Shown here in pieces: positions 1 through 7,673 of a stretch of 50,505 nucleotides of DNA (the stretch's first letter is position 1; each line of letters begins with the position of its first letter). This stretch comes from JAGOMX01 sp041738135 (lineage in GTDB: Bacteria > Pseudomonadota > Alphaproteobacteria > JAGOMX01), in contig JBGSQK010000061.1 in the NCBI GenBank assembly GCA_041738135.1, positions 1-50,505 on the forward strand. Direction: 5' to 3'. Below the pieces are notes generated by a model. That model searched no databases. It worked only from the letters and a program-made list of their open reading frames with translations, and was not told the origin of the DNA. Both the position numbers and the translations under genes were made by a program.

Positions 1-138
1 ATGCGTTAGAAAATATTCATACGACGAAAGATTTAAGCCAATTGCTGCCGTTCAACTTCAAACCCGCCCTGAATAAGGCATCCGCTGCTCTAGCAAGCTA
101 ATTGTATACCGCAGGGGTGGGGTTGTTTATACGCTCAC
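1..138 (+). mobile_element. right end of an IS66-like insertion sequence (partial)
   Basis: The first 138 bases hold the end of a transposase reading frame followed by a terminus reading ...TTTATACGCTCAC at about 126-138. IS66-family elements end in a GTAAGCG/CGCTTAC-type inverted repeat, which this resembles with one change. The left end and most of the element lie outside the window, so the target duplication (8 bp in this family) cannot be checked. The family call is an inference from the transposase tail plus this terminus. Confidence 0.5.
3..101 (+). CDS. C-terminal fragment of a transposase, probably IS66 TnpC type
   Basis: An open frame enters from the left edge and ends at a TAA at 99-101. 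It gives 32 residues containing DLSQLLPFNFKPAL. IS66 transposases end in a short domain with a '.i.eLLPWn' motif, and LLPFNF fits that pattern. The stop lies about 37 bases before the presumed IS terminus, the usual geometry. The other two forward frames are shorter or lack this motif. Too little is present for a secure family assignment; IS4/IS5-type tails are an alternative. Confidence 0.45.
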   Translation, partial: ALENIHTTKDLSQLLPFNFKPALNKASAALAS

Positions 139-174
139 ATATCGTCTGCAACTTAATCAAATGCAGGGGTTGCG

Positions 175-1320
175 ATGTTCAATAAAATTGCTCTTTCTCT
201 TTTCTGCGCTCTATGTTTGCTTTTAACCGGCCCTGTATGCGCGACGCAGCATGTTTTAATCGTCAAAGGTGAAGATACTTCAGATCAGAGTCAACGTATT
301 GTTGCGCAGATTAAAGAAAGCTATGCGTCAAAATACAGGGCTGCCTTAAATGTCCGGGAGTTTGGCGAAGAACAAGCGGGTGAGTTGAAGCAGGCTCTTG
401 AAGGTTTAAAAGAATGTTCGAACCCTAATCCGATGGTGCTTTATTTGGGTTTGATCAAAGCGGATGAAAGTATAGCTCCTTCTACGCTTGCTTTTCCCAA
501 TATTCGTTTTCTGGAGGTATTTCATCATCCTGGTCCGAGAACTTTAAGTTCATGGTCTACTTTTGGTAGTACTTCATATACGCAAGTTGAAGTCGCCCGA
601 CGTGCATACAAGCAATCAGGGGTCAAATTGCCAGAAGATAAACAATTCTTGGCTGTGGTTTTAGCAAGGGATGAGATTGATAGTTATGATGGGTCTAAGT
701 ATTTATTTCCTGAGTATCAGGCCATTGCCCTTGCTAAGCTGGTAGCCAAAAGACTGGGTGATAGGCATTTACTGGTGGCTAATCAATTGGGCACAGGTAA
801 ATATGACCCTCGAACGGGTGAGGAAATAGTTAGGCCCTATAAAGATCTAAGTCTTGATCCTATAACAACACTATTCCTAGAACAACTTAATAAAGACGGA
901 GTGACTGAGGCAAAGCGCACATTATTCTATGGAAGAGAATATGATAAGCCGCATAATATGGATATTTTATATGGTGCTTTGGAAAGTAAGGGTTGTGAGC
1001 AGGAAATCATATTGCCTTCAGGCTCAGCAGGTCATATTTATTCTTGTCTTGAGTCATTCCCTCGCTTTCAAGTGATAGCTTATCTGAACCGAGCGATGCT
1101 TGATAATATGAAATCATATGTTTTCGGAGAGTTTCATGCTCATAGAATCAGGATGATAAATGAAAATTTCTCAGAACCAGAGGCGGCACGATCGTCCGGA
1201 TTCAAACCCCCTGAACCTACTCTTGGTGATAAATTGGCTGAGTATATTTATGATTTTAGTCGTAAAGAACTGACGGCTTTGTCCTCAAGGCCTTGTGTTC
1301 GTAGAGGCATCATGGGATGA
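175..1320 (+). CDS. orphan secreted protein, C-terminus possibly rearranged
   Basis: This 381-residue protein is of unknown function. Residues 1-23 form a good Sec signal peptide (basic start, Leu-rich core, VCA cleavage site), so it is probably periplasmic or outer-membrane associated. The mature part is a soluble alpha/beta-looking protein with no motif I recognise. AGGGG stands five bases before the ATG. The gene starts 36 bases after the IS66-like terminus, so it could be read from an IS-borne promoter. Its last eight or so codons overlap the following yoeB-like gene in another frame, ending RPCVRRGIMG. That suggests the original 3' end was lost at a junction near 1285-1291. Function is not assignable. 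Confidence 0.7.
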   Translation: MFNKIALSLFCALCLLLTGPVCATQHVLIVKGEDTSDQSQRIVAQIKESYASKYRAALNVREFGEEQAGELKQALEGLKECSNPNPMVLYLGLIKADESIAPSTLAFPNIRFLEVFHHPGPRTLSSWSTFGSTSYTQVEVARRAYKQSGVKLPEDKQFLAVVLARDEIDSYDGSKYLFPEYQAIALAKLVAKRLGDRHLLVANQLGTGKYDPRTGEEIVRPYKDLSLDPITTLFLEQLNKDGVTEAKRTLFYGREYDKPHNMDILYGALESKGCEQEIILPSGSAGHIYSCLESFPRFQVIAYLNRAMLDNMKSYVFGEFHAHRIRMINENFSEPEAARSSGFKPPEPTLGDKLAEYIYDFSRKELTALSSRPCVRRGIMG

Positions 1321-1540
1321 CTATCTTTATTGGCAGAAAAATGACCAAAACATACTTAAAAGAATCAACCAGTTAATTAAAGAAATTCAGCGCGATCCAT
1401 TTAATGGCTTGGGCAAGCCGGAGCCACTCAAATACGATCTGTCAGGCTATTGGTCACGCCGAATTGATGGTGAGCAACGACTTGTCTATAAAGTCACGGA
1501 TGACAATCTAATTGTGGTGCAATGTCGTTATCATTATTAG
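1295..1540 (+). CDS. yoeB: YoeB/Txe-family mRNA interferase toxin, solitary, altered start
   Basis: The 81 residues match YoeB along the whole length: ASWDDYLYWQ near the start, KPEPLK at 41-46, the SRRI block and the terminal CRYHY. YoeB is a ribosome-dependent endoribonuclease that cuts mRNA in the A site and is normally held by the antitoxin YefM. The residues matching E. coli Glu46, Arg65, His83 and Tyr84 are present (E43, R62, H80, Y81), so the catalytic set is intact. The usual Met-Lys start is absent: an in-frame TGA lies at 1271-1273 and the first usable start is GTG at 1295, with AAGG four bases before it. No yefM precedes it; the preceding gene is an unrelated secreted protein overlapping by 26 bases. 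It is either a translated orphan toxin or a relic. Confidence 0.85.
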   Translation: MFVEASWDDYLYWQKNDQNILKRINQLIKEIQRDPFNGLGKPEPLKYDLSGYWSRRIDGEQRLVYKVTDDNLIVVQCRYHY

Positions 1541-1648
1541 TTAATCCAAAATCAGTCCTGGATCTTCTAAAACCATTTCAAAGCGGACCATCCAAACCAG
1601 CCGGTAGCTAAAGGATTGTTGACACTCTCTGAAAATATATAAATTTCC

Positions 1649-1677
1649 TTGCAATTGTCCCGCGAATTTCATATAAA
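1649..1677 (+). promoter_or_regulatory. candidate sigma70 promoter of rpmE
   Basis: TTGCAA at 1649-1654 and TATAAA at 1672-1677 are separated by 17 bases and lie about 70 bases before rpmE. This is the best -35/-10 pair in the 1541-1746 gap; no coding potential or hairpin was seen in the rest of the gap. Confidence 0.45.
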
Positions 1678-1746
1678 GCTTTAGATGTATTAACAGAACT
1701 AGCCATCTGAGTTTTTAAGGGCGCGTTCTAACGGAGTATTCGGCAG

Positions 1747-1965
1747 ATGAAAAAAGACATACACCCTAAGTATCACACAATCAAAGTGACGATGACAGAT
1801 GGGACAACATTTGAGACACGTTCCACTTATGGTAAAGAAGGCGACACGATGCGTCTTGATATCGATCCTTTGACACACCCAGCTTGGACGGGTATCCATC
1901 GCTTGATTGACACCGGTGGTCAGCTAGCGAAGTTCAAGAATCGTTTCAAGGATTTTAAGGTTTAA
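1747..1965 (+). CDS. rpmE: 50S ribosomal protein L31
   Basis: This 72-residue protein starts MKKDIHPKYHTIKVTMTDG and ends AKFKNRFKDFKV, the L31 signature. L31 sits at the intersubunit bridge near the central protuberance. The zinc-binding cysteines of the C+ form are absent, so this is a zinc-independent L31. It carries the HPAWTG block and a short insert before the C-terminal basic stretch, as usual in alphaproteobacteria. A strong terminator follows directly, so the gene is probably monocistronic. The purine-rich GGAG lies about 12 bases upstream of the ATG. Confidence 0.95.
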   Translation: MKKDIHPKYHTIKVTMTDGTTFETRSTYGKEGDTMRLDIDPLTHPAWTGIHRLIDTGGQLAKFKNRFKDFKV

Positions 1966-1989
1966 GAATCTTAAATTATCAGATTTCCG

Positions 1990-2021
1990 AGCATGGCTAT
2001 TAATTTGGCCATGCTTTTTTT
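1990..2021 (+). terminator. rho-independent terminator of rpmE
   Basis: AGCATGGC (1990-1997) pairs perfectly with GCCATGCT (2008-2015) around a 10-base loop, followed directly by a run of seven T. It lies 25 bases after the rpmE stop. Confidence 0.9.
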
Positions 2022-2166
2022 GTGCCTATTTCTTATATCAACACAAAATCGTATATCCAAACAATACAATGGCATAACAAATCTGTCTTGCAGCCCCTCT
2101 GAAAGTTAGGATAAGAATAGTTAACAAAGCCATACTAAACTAATAAATCAGGGGGGGTAAAAGTAA

Positions 2167-3123
2167 ATGAACAGATCAGCTACTTCCTGCCTCTCACAAC
2201 CCCATGACACAGTCGAACATTTTGTTTTTCCCAAAAATGCTGTTTTAACAGCTCCCATGAAAGCCTTTTATGAAGCCAATGGCTTTATAATTCTGGACGA
2301 GTTTCTCAGCGAGCAGGCTTGCGAAGAGCTTATAGCTGAAACAGACATCATCGTTTCAGAGCAAATCCTTGAGTCTGAGGATATGGTAATTTTCATTCCA
2401 GATAATTCTGAAGGTGCTGCCAAGCAAGGGAAGTATTTTGCTGAGTCAGCTGATGAAATCCGCCCATTTTTTGAAAATGGAGCGTTTTTGGATGGTAAGA
2501 AGGTTGTGCCCTGCAACCAAGCCATTAATAAAATCGGACATGCTTTAGCCGAAAAAAATGAAAAGTTCCGTCAGATTACATTTACTTCTGATGTTCACAA
2601 ATTAGCTGAACAGTTGGGCGTTGTCGAGCCGCTTCTGAATCAATCCATGTGCATCCTGAAGCCAAAAAAGATTGGTGGCGAAGTGACTCCTCACCAAGAT
2701 TCAACCTATTTGTATACAAAGCCTGACACCACATTAGCATTCTGGATGCCCCTGGAAGATGCCACAACGGACAATGCTTGTTTGATGGCAATCCCTGGCA
2801 GCCAGCGGTGGGAATTATTCTCCCGCTATGTGCGAAATGAGCATAAGCCTGGAAACTCTTACGTGGATTTAAAAGGCAATTCATTGAGTGCCGATGAAAT
2901 GACAAAACTATATACCTGGCCAAAAGAGATGTTTGTTCCGCTACCCATGAAACGTGGTTCGCTCATTTTGTTCCCAGGAACACTGGTTCATGCCAGTGGT
3001 CCCAATAAATCCGAAAGGTCTCGGTATGCCTATACATTCCATGTGATCAGCGGGCTAGCCGATTATCCACCCAACAATTGGCTGCAAAGAGATCAGTTTC
3101 CATCCATATGGACAGGAGAATAA
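2167..3123 (+). CDS. phytanoyl-CoA dioxygenase (PhyH) family Fe(II)/2-oxoglutarate oxygenase
   Basis: This 318-residue protein is a cytosolic non-haem iron oxygenase of the PhyH/PHYHD1 type. The iron triad is visible as His176-x-Asp178 (in TPHQDSTYLY) and His275 (in LVHASG), with Arg286 placed to bind the 2-oxoglutarate carboxylate. The opening FYEANGFIILDEFLS is the typical PhyH entry, in which the enzyme begins 'GF.vl.dfl'. The substrate cannot be deduced; family members hydroxylate acyl-CoAs, small amines, antibiotics and other compounds. It is preceded by a G-rich Shine-Dalgarno (AGGGGGGG) and is convergent with the following polymerase gene, 20 bases away. It appears to be transcribed alone. 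Confidence 0.85.
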   Translation: MNRSATSCLSQPHDTVEHFVFPKNAVLTAPMKAFYEANGFIILDEFLSEQACEELIAETDIIVSEQILESEDMVIFIPDNSEGAAKQGKYFAESADEIRPFFENGAFLDGKKVVPCNQAINKIGHALAEKNEKFRQITFTSDVHKLAEQLGVVEPLLNQSMCILKPKKIGGEVTPHQDSTYLYTKPDTTLAFWMPLEDATTDNACLMAIPGSQRWELFSRYVRNEHKPGNSYVDLKGNSLSADEMTKLYTWPKEMFVPLPMKRGSLILFPGTLVHASGPNKSERSRYAYTFHVISGLADYPPNNWLQRDQFPSIWTGE

Positions 3124-3143
3124 GGGCTGCGTTGCTGTCGCAA

Positions 3144-4412
3144 TTACTCATAAAACTCTTGTTTATCGGGAATCCGCGTGAACGCGATTTTGGTGCCGGA
3201 GAAGCTGTGGCTTTGCTGGGGTAGGGTGCCCATGATGACAGTATCTCGGCCGTAACGGGCGTTGAGTTGGTCCATGGCCCTTGAGACGTTTTCGTTGCGT
3301 TCAGCTTGTTTGTCATGTCCAAACAGTTCTGGCTGGATCTTGTGGGCAGCGATGAGGTTGTGTAGGGTGACCGATACCTTAATGATGCGGCGCGGTTTGT
3401 ATCTTTCCATTAACCCTTCCCACATGGCAACGAAGTTGTTGGTAAGGGCAATGTTGTCGCATGCTCGATAAAACCTTGAAGATGCCTTCAAGCGGGGCCC
3501 GTTCTCAACGCGCATGCTTAGGTCTAGATCCTGAGCATAGTAGCCCAAACGACGCAAACGGGTGGCGGCTTTTAGCAATAAGCGGTGACCTACAATCTTG
3601 GCCTTATCAGCGGGTCGCCATGGGGGTGCCAGCACGTTGCTGTGGCCGATGGTGCCGCGTTTGGTTTCCTGGTCAGCAATTTCAATGCCACGAATCATGT
3701 ACCAAAAGCGCTCGCCGGCCACATTTCCCCAGATACGCCGCATGTGCTCGGGCATTAAAGTCCATAGGTCTTCAATGGTGTAGATTCCCACGTTAGTTAA
3801 GCGACGTTCAATGCTGCGGCCAATGCCAGGTAAGTCGCTGAGTTTTAGAGGGTAAAGGCAGTCAGGTAGTTTCATATTATCAATTACATACAAGCCATCA
3901 GGTTTGTCCAAATCCGTGGCCACTTTGGCAAGAAAGCGATTGGAGGCAATGCCAATGGAACAGCGTACATAAGGTCCAATATTGCGGCGCAGGCCAGCTT
4001 TGATGCGCTCGGCAATGGCCATGGCTTCTTGCATTTGGCATTGTGGCCCCATGAGCTCGCATGCCACTTCGTCAATGGAAGCCACAATTTCAATGGGAAT
4101 GTGTTTGTCGATTTCAGCCATAATGCGATGGTGAAAATCCACATAGTTTTCGTGATTGGCCTGAACACATATCAGTCCGGGGCACATTTTCTTGGCTTCA
4201 TAAATGGGAGTGCCGGTTTTGACGCCCCAGGCCTTGGCTTCATAGCTGGCCGCAATAGCACAGGTTGTATCGGAGAGTACAGGAACCACCGCCACCGGGC
4301 GGTGACGTAAGGCTGGGTTCAGTTGTTGTTCAACACTGGCAAAATAGCTGTTCAGGTCCAGGTATAACCACCTCAATCCCAAACGCCGCCAGATCTCGGG
4401 CTGTTGGGTCAT
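3144..4412 (-). CDS. dinB: Y-family DNA polymerase (DinB/Pol IV-like)
   Basis: This 422-residue translesion polymerase has the palm motif YLDLNSYFASVEQ (Asp19) and the second catalytic pair in SIDEVACEL (Asp114-Glu115), so the metal site is intact. A helix-hairpin-helix thumb (LPGIGRSIERRL) follows, then a little-finger domain to the C-terminus. Canonical DinB reads SIDEAYLD at the second site; SIDEVACEL and the N-terminal 'LNSYF' mark a divergent alphaproteobacterial branch. It lacks the polymerase-dead features of ImuB. The C-terminus is not an obvious QLxLF clamp-binding motif. The role is error-prone bypass of damaged template. Start: ATG at 4412, with TCCTAAC ten bases before it. No LexA box was recognised. 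Confidence 0.85.
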   Translation of the reverse strand: MTQQPEIWRRLGLRWLYLDLNSYFASVEQQLNPALRHRPVAVVPVLSDTTCAIAASYEAKAWGVKTGTPIYEAKKMCPGLICVQANHENYVDFHHRIMAEIDKHIPIEIVASIDEVACELMGPQCQMQEAMAIAERIKAGLRRNIGPYVRCSIGIASNRFLAKVATDLDKPDGLYVIDNMKLPDCLYPLKLSDLPGIGRSIERRLTNVGIYTIEDLWTLMPEHMRRIWGNVAGERFWYMIRGIEIADQETKRGTIGHSNVLAPPWRPADKAKIVGHRLLLKAATRLRRLGYYAQDLDLSMRVENGPRLKASSRFYRACDNIALTNNFVAMWEGLMERYKPRRIIKVSVTLHNLIAAHKIQPELFGHDKQAERNENVSRAMDQLNARYGRDTVIMGTLPQQSHSFSGTKIAFTRIPDKQEFYE

Positions 4413-4500
4413 ATCTGAGTTAGGAGATTAGGGCTAAAATGCCGATGTGTCAATGGGTTGTGGGGAGAATAAAATTATTGGTAAGCGCCGAAAGCTGTCA

Positions 4501-4545
4501 CCCTCTCGTGTCTTCCCGGCTCAAGGCCGGGAAGGCACGGGGGAG
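4501..4545. repeat. short palindromic dispersed repeat
   Basis: Twenty bases on each side (4501-4520 and 4526-4545) form a hairpin with a five-base loop; only one true mismatch and three G-T pairs interrupt it. The core CTCGTGTCTTCCCGG and its complement recur in the element at 35143-35283. It lies in the 160-base gap between the Y-family polymerase and nfeD. Confidence 0.75.
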
Positions 4546-4574
4546 CTATAAGTGCTAGGTGGTTCTGAGTAAGA

Positions 4575-5018
4575 TTATTTACCCTCAGGTTCCACCACAA
4601 GAATGGCTTTTTGTAAGATGGATACAACACGCACGGTTGTGCCTGTTTTACAATCGGGACCTTTGATCTTCCATGTAAGGCCATCGATTCGATGCTTGGC
4701 TTCGCCATTGACGATAGGCTCTTCCAACGTAAATACCCGTCCCACATATTGTTCTGCGCGGCGATTTAGTTGTGATTCTTCCACGTCCTCTTGACCGCGC
4801 CTCACATAAGCTCGCCCTATAACGACGCTGACGATTGCTAGTATCGAGAACAATAGCAGTTGCCACGCCAAATCCATGCTGGGAAAGATCCATGTGATAA
4901 TGCCAACGATTGCTGCCGTGATCCCTAACCACAAAAAGTAATAGATGGGGGTGGTGATCTCAAGGATCACCAATACGGCTGCAAGGATCAACCAGGTCCA
5001 GAAGCTAGCTTCAAACAT
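4575..5018 (-). CDS. nfeD: NfeD-family membrane protein (YbbJ type)
   Basis: This 147-residue protein has two or three hydrophobic segments (about 5-25, 28-48 and 50-70) followed by a small OB-fold domain (about 85-143, with the GRVFTLEEPIVNGEAKHRIDG block). This is the short NfeD1b/YbbJ architecture, without the ClpP-like protease domain. NfeD proteins partner SPFH-domain proteins in detergent-resistant membrane domains. Its ATG directly follows the TAA of qmcA without an intergenic base, so the two are co-transcribed and probably translationally coupled. Confidence 0.85.
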   Translation of the reverse strand: MFEASFWTWLILAAVLVILEITTPIYYFLWLGITAAIVGIITWIFPSMDLAWQLLLFSILAIVSVVIGRAYVRRGQEDVEESQLNRRAEQYVGRVFTLEEPIVNGEAKHRIDGLTWKIKGPDCKTGTTVRVVSILQKAILVVEPEGK

Positions 5019-5975
5019 TTAGGCTTTTCCTTTTGGCGTTTTGGAATCAAATGTTTCCTTAAACAATTGGCTGATACCGCCAATGGATCCAATCATGCTG
5101 CTGGCTTCAAGAGGCATGAAAATAACCTTGCTATTGTTGGAGCTGGCCATGTCTTTCAAAGCTTCCACATATTTTTGTGCTACGAAATAGTTGACTGCTT
5201 GAATGCTGCCTTTGGCGATGGCTTCTGACACAACGTTTGTAGCCTTAGCTTCAGCTTCTGCAGCTCTTTCTCGTGCTTCAGCATCTCTGAAGGCAGCTTC
5301 TTTTTCAGCTTCAGCCTGTAAGATAGTGGCAATCTTTTCACCTTCAGCGCGTAAAATTTCTGCTTGGCGATCACCTTCCGCGTCTAAGATCTTGGCACGT
5401 TTTTCACGTTCCGCCTTCATCTGGCGACCCATGGAAGCGATCAAATCTGCAGGGGGAGCAATATCTTTAATTTCAATACGGGTAACCTTGGTGCCCCAAG
5501 GGTTTGTGGCATCATCTACCACCTGTAACAAGCGTGCGTTAATGACTTCACGTTGGGAAAGCAATTCATCCAAGTCCATAGAACCCAGAACCGTACGAAT
5601 GTTGGTCATGGTGATGTTACGAATAGCGCCATTCAGATCACGAACTTCGTAAGCTGCCTTTGCCGCGTCCAAAACCTGGTAGAACACAACACCGTCAACG
5701 GTTACGCGGGCGTTGTCTTTTGTAATGACTTCCTGTGAGGGAATGTCAAACACGTTTTCCATCATGTTGACTTTAAGGCCAATGCGGTCAACGAAAGGTG
5801 TGATTAAATGCAAACCAGGGGAAAGGCTTTGTGTATAACGACCAAAACGCTCAACGGTGAATTCACTACCCTGCGGTACAATAATGACGCACTTGGCGAT
5901 AACTAAAATTCCTAGTAAAGCCAGTGCTCCAAAAAATACCAAATTGCCGAAACCTAGTAACATCAAACTTTCCAT
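5019..5975 (-). CDS. qmcA: SPFH-domain membrane protein, QmcA/stomatin family
   Basis: This 318-residue protein has one N-terminal membrane helix (about 5-28), then an SPFH band-7 domain opening with VPQGSEFTVERFGRYTQSL. A long charged Ala/Glu-rich coiled coil (about 180-245) and a hydrophobic C-terminal region follow. QmcA-like proteins oligomerise into cage- or ring-like assemblies on the inner membrane, influencing FtsH and organising lipid microdomains. The direct coupling to nfeD reproduces the conserved ybbK-ybbJ pair. It is the first gene of this operon, with about 75 bases to fzlA upstream. Confidence 0.92.
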   Translation of the reverse strand: MESLMLLGFGNLVFFGALALLGILVIAKCVIIVPQGSEFTVERFGRYTQSLSPGLHLITPFVDRIGLKVNMMENVFDIPSQEVITKDNARVTVDGVVFYQVLDAAKAAYEVRDLNGAIRNITMTNIRTVLGSMDLDELLSQREVINARLLQVVDDATNPWGTKVTRIEIKDIAPPADLIASMGRQMKAEREKRAKILDAEGDRQAEILRAEGEKIATILQAEAEKEAAFRDAEARERAAEAEAKATNVVSEAIAKGSIQAVNYFVAQKYVEALKDMASSNNSKVIFMPLEASSMIGSIGGISQLFKETFDSKTPKGKA

Positions 5976-6049
5976 AATTTCTATCCTTATATGTACGTTT
6001 TTACGCTCTCATCCTAAAGCATCACTTGAGCGAAAGCAAGGGGTTGTGT

Positions 6050-6718
6050 CTAAAAGTCAAGGTTTGCGTAGTGTGCGGGGGGTGCCATGCCTGGCATGTT
6101 GTCGTTGAGCAAGCTTCTAAAGCTTGGTCTTGACTTGATGCGTGCGTACCATTCCTTAGCAAGAGGGTACCTGTCCCAGGGAACATCGCCCAAATAGTCT
6201 ACGCATGATAAGTGCGATGCGGCGGCGATGTCCGCGATAGAAAACTGATCCCCGGCGAGCCAGTTGCGTGTATCGGTCAGTTGCTCGATATACCGCATGT
6301 GTTTGTGAATGTTGGTGAGGCCAGCGCGAATGATAGCTACGTCTGGTTGTCCTTGTTCATAATGCCGTTTCAACGTTTTTTCATAAACAACCTTACGGGT
6401 CACTTCTTTTTCGAACAATTCGTCAAACCAGCATGCCAGGCGCCGGGATTCTGCGCGTTGATAAATATCATCTCCAATAAAATTGCGGCCCGGATAGGCT
6501 TCTTCCAGGTACTCCACGATGGCTGAATCATGGCAAATGATAATTTCGTTCACATCGATCAATACGGGAACGGATCCGCCGGGGTTGAGGCTGAGTAGTT
6601 CTTCGCTGGGTGCCCAGGGCCTTTCGACGCGCAGTTTATGGTCGAGTTTTTTCTCGCCTAAAAGAATGCGGATCTTGCGACTAAAGGGGCACAACCAAGA
6701 ATGGTAAAGAGTGCGCAT
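6050..6718 (-). CDS. fzlA: FzlA-like, GST-fold FtsZ-binding division protein
   Basis: This 222-residue glutathione-S-transferase fold protein has a thioredoxin-like N-terminal domain (1-77, start MRTLYHSWLCPFSRKIRI) and an all-helical C-terminal domain. The tail PGMAPPAHYANLDF is distinctive for FzlA. In Caulobacter this protein binds and curves FtsZ filaments and is required for constriction; its C-terminal end carries essential function. FzlA belongs to alphaproteobacteria, so this gene is also a taxonomic marker. It is divergent from uppP, sharing a roughly 80-base intergenic region. A generic GST is the alternative, but the tail argues against it. Confidence 0.85.
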   Translation of the reverse strand: MRTLYHSWLCPFSRKIRILLGEKKLDHKLRVERPWAPSEELLSLNPGGSVPVLIDVNEIIICHDSAIVEYLEEAYPGRNFIGDDIYQRAESRRLACWFDELFEKEVTRKVVYEKTLKRHYEQGQPDVAIIRAGLTNIHKHMRYIEQLTDTRNWLAGDQFSIADIAAASHLSCVDYLGDVPWDRYPLAKEWYARIKSRPSFRSLLNDNMPGMAPPAHYANLDF

Positions 6719-6800
6719 GGCTTGTTATTTTTTCCTAGCTTAGTAAATTAAAACCGATTATATAAGACAGTATACACAGGAATTGATCCGAGGAAAAGAG

Positions 6801-7601
6801 TTGCTACCATTTTCCCAACTACTATTGCTTTCTCTAATACAAGGGCTGACGGAATTCATTCCAGTCAGTAGCTCTGCGCATCTGGCAATTTTGCCAAATA
6901 TCATGCATTGGCAAGATCAGGGGCTTATGATGGATGTGGCCGTTCATTTTGGCACTTTGTTTTCCGTAATCCTCTATTTCCGTAAAGATGTGGCCAAAAT
7001 GTTTATGGGTGCCCTTGATCTTGTGCGTTTTCAGGATACGTCCCATAGAAAACTATTTTTGCAGTTATGCATAGCCACGATCCCCCTTGTAATTGCAGGT
7101 GTCGCGGTCACCTTGTTATTTGGCGACGCCAGGCAACTGGAGATTATGGCATGGACCAGTATTGGTTTTGGTCTTTTACTTTACCTTATCGATAAGCGCA
7201 TACCGGCCACAAAAAATTTGGACCAAATGAATTATAAATCTGCCCTTCTTATTGGTTTGGGGCAAAGCCTTGCTGTCATACCAGGAACCAGTAGGGCCGG
7301 GTCTTCCATGACCACCTTACGAGCTCTTGGCTATTCACGCGTTGATACGGCGCGTTTTTCGTGTTTTCTGTCTATACCGGCTGTCATGGCTGCCAGTGCT
7401 CTCATGGGTTACAAACTTACCAAAATCGAGCACATGGAAATATACAACGATGTGCTGCTGGCTGCAGCTCTATCCTTTGTTGCCGGCTACATTTCTATTG
7501 ATTTTATGATGCGCTGGGTGCAACGTTCCACATATACGGTATTCGTGGTATACCGGGTTTGTTTAGGAATTTTGTTGTTGCTATGGATCTATTGGCGCTA
7601 G
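6801..7601 (+). CDS. uppP: undecaprenyl-diphosphatase UppP (BacA)
   Basis: This integral membrane phosphatase recycles undecaprenyl pyrophosphate to undecaprenyl phosphate for peptidoglycan and LPS synthesis. Signature blocks are QGLTEFIPVSSSAHL near the N-terminus and PGTSRAGSSMTTLRALG in the middle; the rest is about eight hydrophobic helices. I choose TTG at 6801 (266 residues, start MLPFSQLLL) because GAGG at 6790-6793 is seven bases upstream. An in-frame TTG at 6783 would add six residues but has AGG only two bases away. The first Glu of the (E/Q)xxxE motif is Gln, an accepted variant. It is divergent from fzlA. Confidence 0.93.
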   Translation: MLPFSQLLLLSLIQGLTEFIPVSSSAHLAILPNIMHWQDQGLMMDVAVHFGTLFSVILYFRKDVAKMFMGALDLVRFQDTSHRKLFLQLCIATIPLVIAGVAVTLLFGDARQLEIMAWTSIGFGLLLYLIDKRIPATKNLDQMNYKSALLIGLGQSLAVIPGTSRAGSSMTTLRALGYSRVDTARFSCFLSIPAVMAASALMGYKLTKIEHMEIYNDVLLAAALSFVAGYISIDFMMRWVQRSTYTVFVVYRVCLGILLLLWIYWR

Positions 7602-7673
7602 TCAAAGTTATTTGCAACTGCTACATTGATATAAATTGAAGCAAGAAAAAATTTGGGGACAGGTCTATAAGCT

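Noticed and set aside
1619..1643. Perfect TTGACA followed by TATAAA upstream of rpmE
   Set aside because: The spacer is only 13 bases, too short for a sigma70 promoter; the pair at 1649-1677 fits better.
3461..3796. 111-aa plus-strand open frame opposite the Y-family polymerase gene
   Set aside because: It lies wholly antisense to a well-supported gene, has no ribosome site and resembles no family.
4029..4310. 93-aa plus-strand frame inside the polymerase gene
   Set aside because: Antisense to the catalytic palm region of an intact polymerase; no independent support.
5203..5652. 149-aa Ser/Ala-rich plus-strand frame opposite qmcA
   Set aside because: The composition mirrors the Ala/Glu coiled coil read backwards; it is an antisense shadow of qmcA.
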